This document shows, piece after piece, positions 36,419 through 46,408 of a DNA stretch of 64,000 nucleotides. Made by a program: the position numbers and the translations under genes. The first letter of the stretch is position 1; every line of letters begins with the position of its first letter. Under the pieces are notes generated by a model. That model was not told where the DNA came from and made no database searches. It saw only the letters and a list, made by a program, of their open reading frames with translations. Source of the stretch: Manduca sexta (Eukaryota > Arthropoda > Insecta > Lepidoptera > Sphingidae); assembly GCF_014839805.1 (NCBI RefSeq), contig NC_051120.1, forward strand, positions 310,001-374,000, written 5' to 3'.

Positions 36419-37148
36419 ATGGGCGCGTTTAGAACATGCTTCCTATTCATCAGCTTGCAGCTCGTTTCAATGATAGCGAGCCAGGAGCTATACAAGCGGC
36501 TGCCCCAAGGTTTCGTCGGCATGCGCGGTAAAAAATACATCGACGACAGCGCCGAGCAGTTCTACAAACGAAAACCTCAGTTCTTCGTCGGAGTTAAAGG
36601 CAAGAAGACCTTCTACGATTTCATGGAGAGCCCTGAGAATTACTTCAAGCGTGCTCCGATGGGATTCATGGGCGTGCGGGGAAAGAAAGAGGCCCTGATC
36701 CCAGAAAACAACTACTATCCACAGAATTACGAATACGTATTGAAAAGAGACGGATCTTTGATTGGACAGATAGATTACACATCCAATGAAAATACTAATG
36801 ACCCTGAGTTCCCGATTCTGAACGAGATATTGAACGAATATCTTCAGAAGCTCGAGCGTCCGGCCGAAGCTGAAGTAAATGACACGAGTGAAGAGACAGA
36901 GCGTATCACCAATGAAGTCGACAAGCGTGCTGCAAACATTCACCAATTCTTCGGAGTGCGTGGCAAGAAGTCTATCCAGAATAAGCGGCCTTATGATCTC
37001 AGCTTCCGTGGCAAGTTTATCGGAGTGCGAGGCAAGAAAGACTTGAAGAACAGCCCGCAGGAGATCAAGTTCTTGTTGAGCGGACCGTTTCCCAAGAGGA
37101 AGGGACAGATGGGCTTCTTCGGCATGCGCGGGAAGAAATGGATCGATG
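36419..37148 (+). CDS. Tk: Tachykinin-related peptide precursor, main exon
   Basis: This exon encodes 243 residues of a secreted neuropeptide precursor. The ATG at 36419 (caacaATGG) starts a signal peptide (MGAFRTCFLFISLQLVSMIA). Six copies of the insect tachykinin core FxGx-basic, each ending in GKK for amidation and cleavage, follow: LPQGFVGMR (28-36), KPQFFVGVK (52-60), APMGFMGVR (79-87), AANIHQFFGVR (171-181), PYDLSFRGKFIGVR (191-204) and KGQMGFFGMR (228-237). Each begins after a KR site. An acidic spacer (about 111-168) separates peptides 3 and 4. The released amidated peptides are known in insects to act on G-protein-coupled tachykinin receptors in brain and gut. Peptide 2 ends in Lys instead of Arg, which is unusual. 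The exon ends at gatg|gtgaga, phase 1, and joins 39354. The frame would otherwise read 14 codons into the intron. Confidence in the family is very high. Confidence 0.96.
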
Positions 37149-37854
37149 GTGAGATTGGTTTAACTAAATTGACAATTCGATATTTTACATAAATACTAGA
37201 ATAAGTCCAAAATGATACCAGTGATTTTAGGTCTCAGTTTCATGAAGACTTCAAGGGGTTTTAAATCATTTCATCAATCATTTGGTAATTTTCCAGAAAA
37301 TTACGTAGCATATAAAATATACCTAATAAAAGTCGCAGGAAGTCATTGGAAGCGGTCCGCTTTAAATAGGTTGATCTGAAAATTTTGGCGAGGGCCATAT
37401 TTAGCAGTGGACATCCCGCGGCTGGTGACGATGATGATGATGATATATATCAGAATCTGCAATCACAGTTTCATTACTAGAAACAATCTCATACTTTAGA
37501 TGTAGATTTGTGATCATTCAAGTTGATTCTAGTTTGTTCCCCAAGCTATCCTACACTGAATATATTGTTAGATTATTCAACTACCTACATTTGCATTATA
37601 ACGTCTATCCTACGTTAATTGCGGGCCGTGTGACACTAGTGGTAACTATAGTCGAATGGGAAAGTTTGTCTGTTTATTAAACGATAGACAATCTCTAGGG
37701 TGAAGGGTATTGTATAAATATACACTTACATAAACCTTAAGATATTCTACGAGGTATCAGATGAGATAAACGATATTTAAGGATCAAATCGTTATTTGCT
37801 GAGAAAATGGAAAGATCCGTTGAATAGGCATTGTAACCAAAACCAATATCTCTG

Positions 37855-38085
37855 ACAGCCTCGGTGGCGTAATTGTATTATGGTACTACACTGTTGAGGT
37901 CTTTGGTTCAATTCGGTTTGAACGAGTGAAATTGGGATTTTCTACTCAATAAGAGCCTAGAGTCTGAAATTTGTGCCAGATCTCGCGATAGGCTCGCTCT
38001 CTATCACATTAGGAATACACACGTCGGAAAGTGGATGCACCAGTTGCGCCTCTGCCTACCCCTTGGAGAGTAAAAAGGCGTAAGT
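37855..38085 (+). mobile_element. tRNA-derived SINE, family SINE-B, in the Tk intron
   Basis: The head cctcggtggcgtaattgtat matches an A box, and ggtctttggttcaattcggt a decayed B box. The body has gataggctcgctctctatca and gcgcctctgcctacccc. Same family as 18741-19001 but opposite orientation. Confidence 0.78.
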
Positions 38086-38984
38086 GTGTGTTTAGAACAA
38101 CCAATACATTACCTATATTATTCAATATATAAAATATTTTATGGGCGATTTAAATAATCTATCTCATAACATAACTATATTACTGATACAAATAAACCAA
38201 TAAAAATAGCTCATCTCCAAGCATGTCCAACACACTTTATTCTGATTGGTTCATTTTGACATGCAAACGAGGGTAACAATTATGATCGTTAATTTTTGTT
38301 ATCGGCTATAACTTACAATATATTTGATAGTAATTTTTTATTGTTGTTCAAACCAAAATACAACAGTGTTTGTATGGTGTTTGGCAGTAAACTATGCTCG
38401 TAGCGAGTAGAGCTTTTGACAGACGTATAAGCGATAGCTACGACTTTTTAAGCTTTAATTTGGAACACCTATTATTAAAAAAAATAACTGTGTTCAAGAA
38501 ATGTACACTTTTAAAGTAACCAATGAATGAATAAAGAAGTAAAATTAAACTCATTAAATAATGTAAAGGCGGTTAATTGATAATTATAAATTTTTAGATG
38601 AGACCCTTGTAATAACTTACGGGATTCTTCATCACTTTGTTACACGAAGTATTACTTTCCTGGCAGAAAAGATTATCTTTTTTCTTAAGGACTTTAATAT
38701 TTTCTAATAATATAAACAGAAAATCGAAATCGAAAAAACTGATATTTATATGCTATTCTTAGATGTAGATAAAGTATATTAGTGATGAGAAGCCGATATA
38801 TTCTGCCTGGCTTAATAATGCGCCCCCTCAAATTTTTCCACGATAAACAGAAATTTAGCAAAATATACATAGGTTTTATGTTTGTTTTAATATTTAGTTC
38901 GGATGTTTGTTAAAACATCCAGAACTAGATGAAAAATACAAATAGCCCTAGGCCTACACTAGAGTTTATTATAAACTATACGTA

Positions 38985-39200
38985 ATGGTTCCGTGTGTTT
39001 GTCCCCAATGTATGATATCTCGCGAGACCCAGGGTATAAACAAAAACTGGCGCGAGACCCCACGCGAGCAAAATAAACACGCGACTGCGAGATCCCGGGT
39101 GGAGCAAAACAACATTCCTGATTTTAACAGTTTCGTTCGTAAAAAACTTAGAGAGGGCTCCAAGGCACTACGCGAGGCCCCTGGCCCTTATCCGCATTGA
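38985..39200 (+). other. GC-rich open patch of unknown origin
   Basis: A 71-codon frame starts MVPCVCPQCMISRETQGINK. The DNA carries repeated cgcgagacc-type words (tcgcgagacccaggg, ggcgcgagaccccacgcgag, gcgagatcccggg). It is not part of the Tk frame and no domain is recognised. It may be a relic of a mobile element. Confidence 0.3.
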
Positions 39201-39353
39201 CCATCACTGCTCCTACTAATTATAGCTTCGGGGCATTTCGTAGGCTAACCAGAATAACCGGGACTGTCTTTCTAAACCGGTACACCGAGGTAGATGGTAA
39301 CTCTAGCCTACATTGTATACATAATTAATGTTTGTTTGTTTGTTTGTTTCCAG

Positions 39354-39385
39354 AGTCCAGCCCTGAAGTAGAGACGCCGAACTAA
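39354..39385 (+). CDS. Tk: Tachykinin-related peptide precursor, last coding exon
   Basis: After the acceptor tttgtttccag the exon reads AG TCC AGC CCT..., completing the split Glu codon and giving the C-terminus WIDESSPEVETPN, then TAA at 39383-39385. The phase matches the donor at 37148 exactly. The full precursor is 253 residues. Splicing removes the intron-derived residues that the unspliced frame would add, and adds an acidic, proline-containing tail with no further peptide. Confidence 0.85.
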
Positions 39386-39894
39386 GTCTCGAGTCATGTA
39401 TTTAACACCTGAGTCCTGACTAATGAAAGACTTCACTTCGACTTTGACATATCCTTAATGTAAGAATTTCTTGCCAATTAATATTTAAGGCTCATTTTAG
39501 CGTTATTTTCACCTCGGTACTAAGAGTTTCTAGTCAATAAATATATAAATGAAATGTTTGTTAGTCTTTTCCTTATTATTCAAATATTGAGGTTATATTG
39601 TGTAATGAAATCAATGTCTTTGCCTAAAATCTGTTATGATTTATCAAATACAATTGTTCCTGTAATATTTATATGGTAATCAGTAAATAGAAGTTACCAT
39701 TGTATTATCTTCAGTAATATTTTATGAGCAATTTGAAATGTAGCTTGGTCAATTTATTTTGTATCTGTCAATGAAACAGAATGTAGAGATAGGTTTAAAA
39801 ATTAATATCAAGTTTCTAAAAGCTTGCATTTGTTATGGCGTATAAATGTTAAATATTAGATTTAATGATTCAATTATGTATATTGTAGATGTAT

Positions 39895-40032
39895 AATAAA
39901 TAATTATTCTAAACCTATATATTCAGGTTTTATTTGGCAACATTAAGAATAATAAATGTAAAATTTTGTTTCTCTGTTAAAACATTTTGTTAAGGCTGGC
40001 AAAATGTAACATTGTATCTTACAGTAAATAAA
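39895..40032 (+). terminator. Tk: Candidate polyadenylation signals of Tk
   Basis: Two AATAAA hexamers follow the stop codon: 39895-39900 (gtataataaataatt) and 40027-40032 (agtaaataaagcag). The second is followed by the GT-rich stretch gtgatgtttgtttttttg, which suits a cleavage-site downstream element. A 3' UTR of about 0.5-0.65 kb would result. Confidence 0.5.
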
Positions 40033-40532
40033 GCAGTTACAAATTGTATTGTGATGTTTGTTTTTTTGAACTTGCAACAAACGACACTTTAGTCCTTAAT
40101 TATATCGATGGTTGAAAGGCTAATTTATAAGCGACATTTTTTTGCGACACTATCATACATATTTAAAATCAGCATTTTTTTCTATTTATTTTCAACATAG
40201 TTAAAATTTTTCGAAAAACATGTCGAAGTGAATTAGTCTTTTAACCGTCGAAATAATTTCGCCCTCTTCAAATTTTGTCATACCCGGCAGGAACCGTGAT
40301 TATGTCACGTGTATTAAAATGTAACTTCTTTTATATTGATTGTGGAGTGCAATAAACTTTGAATTTGATACGTAGTTAACCTTTAACCACTCTCGTTTTT
40401 GCTCGGGCTAAACTTTTTCTCCCGTATAGGGATCAGTCAATTTTCGGAATTATTATAGTTATGTTAAGGCGCTCGCAGTAAAACGGCGAGCTAACTGCTA
40501 TTTTTAGAAGCTATTTATTAGAAATTTATAGT

Positions 40533-40738
40533 ACACTAGCTTTTGCTCACGGATGTCCCCACGTAAATGTTTTTTCGAGATAAAACTACCGCTTTATGTC
40601 TCCTCGGAACAAAAAGTACCACAATGCACTTAGGAGTAAAATAGCTTATTATTAGTGATTTTTCAAAATCAGTTTAGTTGTTCCTGAGATTAATGCTTAC
40701 ATACAAACTCTTCAAGCTTTTATATATTAGTAGAGATA
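40533..40738 (-). repeat. RTE-related repeat family R3
   Basis: It starts actagcttttgctcacgg and ends ttgttcctgagattaatgct..acaaactcttcaagcttt..tattagtagagata. Those blocks match the outer parts of the repeat at 58284-59180. Confidence 0.65.
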
Positions 40739-42269
40739 TAGAAAACAAAACACCATATTTCTACAATATATTATTATGTTTATATTGGTTGTTTAATTTT
40801 ATAATATGGGTATTGTTTTATTAATTGCATAGTGAATATGCTAATAAAATTGTTGATTCCGACCATCTGCTTCAAAAGTACATATCAATTTAATTTGCAA
40901 CAACACTATTAGACAAATTAATAACCAACATTAGGGTAACTTAAAATTATCAAAAATACCTTAAGTTTATGTTTGAAGAAATTATTGGTATATTTGCACT
41001 TTCCCGCTCGTAACTCCTGCTCTGTAAATGTGTAAAAAAATGCTCAAAGCCGTTTGCTTTGGGAGGAGGGCATTAAAACAAAACTTGGGGTTAAAATTCA
41101 TTAATAAAGCGATGTCTTTTATCAAGCTCTTGGTTATCAAGGAGTTCGTTTTGTCGATATTATGATCCTAAAGGCTGCAAAAATAGATAAGTAAATGCAT
41201 AACTTTACAAATCTGTCCACGCCAAGGTTAAATAAATAAAATAAAACAAAAAAAAATTGCAGACGAAATTATTGGTAAGAACACAGCAGTATAGGCGTAA
41301 TTAAGTTTTGAATTTGTTCAGCTAGATATGTGGGGGATTGTACCTACAAGTAATAGGAGCAAGGGATATATTGTTATAAATCTCTAGACTCTCATGTATG
41401 ATTACAAAAATTCTTGAGTTAAAATAAGGTGATATATGAGAAATAACTTTGTCAGGATAAAAATAAAACACACAAAACGTGAAATTCATATATTTTTTTA
41501 TTAAAACTTCTCCTTATAAATCCATCGATCGCTAACATAATAATAGAACGTACATAGAAGCCATGTCTCAATGTGATATACATAAATACATTACATACAA
41601 TTTGTTTATGGATTATGCCAGCTAACAACCGTACTGATGTGTGGCCTGATGACTCGTACACACGCACACACACACACGCTAGATGCGCAGGCGCACTCTT
41701 CGACAGGCCGCCGTCTTTCATTATAACTTGCAAGTTTATTTGCAAAAAATTTATTGATATTTTAATAACTGTAATATGAAACAAAGATAGTATATTTGAT
41801 AAATGTCCTACAATTATTTCAATTATAATTAAATTAAACTTGTCATTGAAAAAAAAGTTCCTAATTTTTTACAATAAATATAGCAACGCAATTGGCGGCC
41901 CGTCACAATAGTGTTGTAATAAATACTACAGTTGTACCAAATTCATTCACTCATCGCACGTCGTACAGTCGATAATAGTCGCGGTTCCATATATTTTAAA
42001 TTGATTAATATTTATGCTGCTAAAAAGGCAAACAATGGAATTTCATCGCTATTACTGCTGTTGAAAAGGTTATTATCGACTGACGGCGCAACATCCAACA
42101 TTAAATAATGTCATAAGAAAAAAAATAGGGCCGTTTCGTATAGTCAACTACATGATTCATTTTTCGAATGGTGAAAAATGGTGTATTAGCAAAGAAAATA
42201 AAAACATAAAAAATCGTAAATTGTTACCTACAAGCAAAAATCGTTAGACATAAGGTTTGCAGCGTCCAC
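40739..42269. other. Non-coding DNA between Tk and ens
   Basis: No gene is recognised. A CA microsatellite lies at about 41660-41680. Minus-strand AATAAA hexamers occur (for example near 41500), so part of this stretch could be a long 3' UTR of the leftward gene, but there is no direct support. Confidence 0.4.
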
Positions 42270-42325
42270 GATCGCTGGTGGCTGTCATATTTGACATCTG
42301 TCAAATTTGACATCAACCAGCGATC
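42270..42325. repeat. 56 bp imperfect palindrome
   Basis: gatcgctggt at the left pairs with accagcgatc at the right. Most of the bases between also pair, including tgtcaaatttgaca-like words around the centre. The immediate outer sequences (ggtttgcagcg and cgccgctcgccaaac) are weakly complementary too, suggesting a small MITE of about 85 bp. Confidence 0.7.
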
Positions 42326-44381
42326 ATCATCGCCGCTCGCCAAACTTTGAACAAGTTAAATCATTTTTTTTAAGTAGTGTTGTTAGCCTCCTTTGACTCT
42401 GGACTCATGACTCACTAGAAAAATAATGTCCTTGGCTTTATGTGACGTAATTTCATTCGTCTAATATTGTATGATTTTGTGCCAATAATAAAGGCACAAC
42501 GTTGCACAGTTTGTATAAATTATCATATTCAACTTGTTCAAAATTTAACGCAATTGAAAAAACTACTATTTATAATGTGAAGTATATGGAATATACAATA
42601 AGGAACCGAGGTTCCCACGATGTGTTCACAAGCAGTAAACGTTCGCTTATCACCACGATAATTAGTTACAACAACTAAAAATTGGTTAAAGATTAAACAT
42701 AGAAAAAAATCCACAATTATGGAATCAAAAAACGTATGCGGCATTACCTTCGCCTCACAGTTCTGCATACGGAAGATACGAAAAAAAACAAAATATAATA
42801 TGGAGTTATATTAAAGTGAATATGATAATTAATAAAATTATTTTTTTCAACGCTATCTACTTATTACAATTACATTATACAAAAAAAAATTGTTTATGCA
42901 TGTCGTTAAATAAATTATTCTCGTTTATTATTTGTTTAAGCATAGCATTATGTTTTTATACATCGCACCACAGACAATGCATCAAAATATAGAGCGTGAA
43001 TACTCTTTGTTCTCTCTAGTTTGTCTATGGTACGATATTTAAAAGTAATCGAATAAGTTCTACATTGCGAACTGGATGTTCTAAGCGCAGGGCAGTTTGG
43101 CCCCACAAAAGCGACTATATCAGATAATATTATTCCCCTTGTGGCTAACTATTATAATTAAATCTGCTCACAATATAAAGGAAACTCATCTATTCGTTTA
43201 TCACTATTTCATTCTCATTTCGTTTCGACATTTTTCACTTGGATCTGTATTCCGTGACGTCACAGCATGGTGAATCAACCATTGCTTAGTATTCCTCAGT
43301 ATATTAAAGTTTCGATATATCGGTAATCGAGACAAAATATTATAATTAGCAACAATTCTCATATAAATTGCATGTCACGGTGTATTTTCGTACTTGAAGT
43401 AAGACATTACAGACCCTTACATTTGCTGTATTTCAAACAAACCCTTTTTCGGTATTTGGATCTTACATTTCATTTAATTTTCACTGTTATTTACAAAGAA
43501 ACGCCCTTTTTGACATTCCCAAAGAGACGATTGTAAAAAAACACTTTTATCACGAACAGCCATAACTAGGCATAACTATTATGTTAAATTGCACACTTTA
43601 AAATAGCAAACTATTTTTTCCCTAGACAGGTTCGAAAAGAAAAATTATGTTCAATCGCAATGAAGACGTAATATTCCGTCGTACACAATCCGAATCTGCG
43701 CAATTTCAGCCGTAAATTATCCGTTATTTTAATAACAACACAATAAATTATAATTTACATTACATTAATGTACACACTGCGTAACTTCAACGCAGCAACA
43801 AATCGTAGATCGTGTGGAATCGACGCCATTGTTTTTAGTTAGCTAAAGTATACCTTATTTTTTCCTTGAAATTATCGAACACTTAATTCAATAATGGAAG
43901 AGATGAACGATCAAGAATGATAGATTATCGTCTGAAGACGTAACGTATTTTGATGGTTCTATGTCCCGATGATTATTTATGGGTATTTTTAAATGAATTA
44001 TTTTTGACAACTACCCTCTTTTCATGATATCCTAGTACCCTTTTGCAAGAATATTTTATTATTGTATTTAACAATGGCGTGATTTCACAACGATCATGGC
44101 CAACTCTCACAACCGAACCGCACTGCTCTTACAAACTAAATGAATTAACCGTATTTCATGATGTTTCAACACTTTTCTAATGATCGTAGGCTCAATTAAT
44201 CTTCTTTAAACTTTAGTGCCACATCCATGCAGAGTTAGGACCGAAGATTCTGCTGAAATCGCAGTTGTTATGACATATGTATTTACCGAAACAGAAGCAT
44301 AGATTTTGTCAGCAACGACCATATTTATTCACCATTTCGCCTCTCGACTCGGCACGAATGTACAGCCAAAGCTTTTAGCGA
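42326..44381. other. Non-coding DNA
   Basis: No gene, RNA or repeat family is recognised. Short ORFs only. Confidence 0.45.
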
Positions 44382-44565
44382 GGGTTTAGATTAACAATTG
44401 ACTTGCAAAGTCGACTTCCAGGAGCAATTTTATCGTGTATAAAACGAAGATAAGTTGGCTTCTGCAAATTTAGACTTGCGGCTAGGAAGTTTTCACGACT
44501 TGCGAGAACTCGTGTTTGGAAGTTTTGGGAAATATATTCCTGCAAGAACTTGCTAGTCTAAACCT
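44382..44565. repeat. MITE-like element with ggtttaga ends (about 184 bp)
   Basis: The left end gggtttagattaacaattga and the reverse complement of the right end ggtttagactagcaagttct share GTTTAGA.TA.CAA.T and a nearby CTTGCA. No ORF is inside. The size and ends fit a non-autonomous DNA transposon. Confidence 0.45.
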
Positions 44566-44569
44566 TGCA

Positions 44570-44605
44570 TTATAGTTGAAAACGTGTTACACCTTTCAAC
44601 TATAA
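44570..44605. repeat. 12 bp hairpin
   Basis: ttatagttgaaa and tttcaactataa flank a 12 nt loop just right of the MITE-like element. Confidence 0.85.
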
Positions 44606-45832
44606 ATAATGATGCCCACACATTACCCGCTGAAGTCTTTGGGCAATTTACCCACGACATCCAAACACAACTATAAATGGATTACTGATTCATCCCGTAA
44701 TGGAAACTCGCATCGTTTTACAGCCGATTTACCTTTCGCACACGTGTTATTGCACAAATGCATCGTGGGCGAAAGCATATTCTACTATCCAAATGACAAG
44801 ACGATTCAGTGTGCTTAGAATATCTCAAAAAAACAACACACGACTCCGTGTCGTTTTAATGTGATTGGTTGATAGACTAGCACGTAACTGACGCGTTGGA
44901 CTCTCGACCAATCACAAACATTAAAATTAAACATCGACTTACGATCGCTTTTTTGAGTCATTCTAAGAGGGCTGAAACGACTTCGCGTCGGAGTTTAAAA
45001 AGCATCACCATCGTAAATCAAAGATTTGAATATACGCCTGGATACGCTCATAACACGTGTACAAAGGCCCATAGACTACAGACTATCATGTGTTAACGTA
45101 TATTTACGTTCAAATATGATCATCATACATCTGTAACTCAATGCGTACACTCGCTTATACAGTGTAGAACAATTTGATGATAAATGCATTAAATTAATCT
45201 TATTTAACCCGCTCGGACCCGTCTATGCCGTAGACATTCCGAACCATAGAGTACTCGCGGAAACATTTTCAATGCATGTATACTGGCTGATTGTCGATGG
45301 CCGCCATTTTGAATTTAACGTTCCGTTTCGTGTGATTTGTGTTTAACGCGTGATTTTGCGTGATTTGTTCAAAGCAGTGTAGTATATACAATATTTGGAT
45401 GTTTCTCACTTCAAAAATCAAAGTGCGTGTAATGCTTTTAATACATTTTGATGGTACTAATTGTCTCGTTTCAAATTTCATAGGCCCTATCTAGGTTTTG
45501 ATTGCCAAATTTATATAAAAAGATTTTTGCTTTAGCTTCCTAAATTAAAAACTACATTTGCTGTTATGCATACAAAAGCTAACACCTAACAATCTATTGA
45601 TAGTTAATTTTTAACAGAAAAAAAATCTAATGAAATAGCACAAAAAGCAAAAATACAAAAATAATTTATAAAGGCACCATTTTTAAATATACATTTGCTA
45701 GTGCAATACTGAAGGACTATAGGGTTAGATTTTTTTTTTATATTTTTGTCTATGAATTTATTTGTACTGCGCTCAAGCTCTATGGTTTTTGGTCTCATGA
45801 CCCTGTGCCTAAATTGTGGCCTTACTCCCGTT
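44606..45832. other. Non-coding DNA
   Basis: No gene is recognised. A patch at 45297-45330 (ggccgccattttgaatttaa) is less AT-rich, but no exon could be built from it. Confidence 0.4.
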
Positions 45833-45903
45833 TTTATTGAAGATACGCCTTAGTTGGCATTACGTTGCAATTATAAATATTTGGAATAAGTAGAAAGTTT
45901 ATT
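45833..45903 (-). terminator. ens: Candidate polyadenylation signals of ens
   Basis: On the minus strand AATAAA occurs at 45898-45903 and 45833-45838, 250-315 bases after the ens stop codon. MAP7 genes can have longer 3' UTRs, so these are candidates only. Confidence 0.35.
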
Positions 45904-46147
45904 GGAAAAATAATTAGGAAGTGTTCAATTGAAATCATAAATGTAGCACAGTACATTGGAAACATCAAGTCGCCCAAAGAGATATCAAGTAACATCAAGT
46001 TGATTGAAATTTAAACCTTATTTACATGAAGTGCATTCAAGCGCAAGAAATACGGAACCGCATCGCAAACCGCGTCCAACATTGGACCAAACGTTCGACC
46101 AACGCAGCCAATATATACGCAATGAAAAACCGACTGCACGCGCAGAT

Positions 46148-46408
46148 TTATATAGCATTCTGCAGCGTTAGCGGATGGGAATGCGTGCCGTGGCCGTTGT
46201 GCGTTGTGAAGTCGTCGTCGAGTAGTTTCACGTCCGCCATTTTGGTTTGGCTCTCGTTGGCGGCGCGCTCCGTTTGCAGGAAGTTGGCGGAGATGTGTCC
46301 AATGTTGGTTGGGTGCGCGTTTCCGTTGTTGGTTGTTGGTGGTGCGCTGGCCGGCGCGTTGTCGATCGTTTTTGTCGTCACCTGCTGTTCGTGTGTGTTG
46401 TCCTCAGT
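46148..46408 (-). CDS. ens: ens exon, C-terminal, with stop
   Basis: The acceptor tttacag at the right edge opens in phase 0: TEDNTHEQQVTTKTIDNAP ... NNGNAHPTNIGHISANFLQ ... MADVKLLDDDFTTHNGHG, stop TAA at 46148-46150. It encodes 86 residues, Asn/Thr/His-rich, with no known domain. The ADVKLLDDDF stretch is the most conserved-looking part. Confidence 0.82.
   Translation of the reverse strand, partial: TEDNTHEQQVTTKTIDNAPASAPPTTNNGNAHPTNIGHISANFLQTERAANESQTKMADVKLLDDDFTTHNGHGTHSHPLTLQNAI

Larger units (their letters stand above)
37149..39353 (+). other. Tk intron with SINE-B and a GC-rich patch
   Basis: This 2205 bp intron starts gtgaga and ends in a (gttt)n tract followed by ccag. It holds a LINE tail (about 37375-37445), a complete SINE-B on the plus strand (37855-38085) and an unusual GC-rich patch at 38985-39200. 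Confidence 0.85.

Noticed and set aside
36488..36946. 152-codon minus-strand ORF
   Set aside because: Antisense shadow of the Tk exon, which has a signal peptide and repeated neuropeptide motifs.
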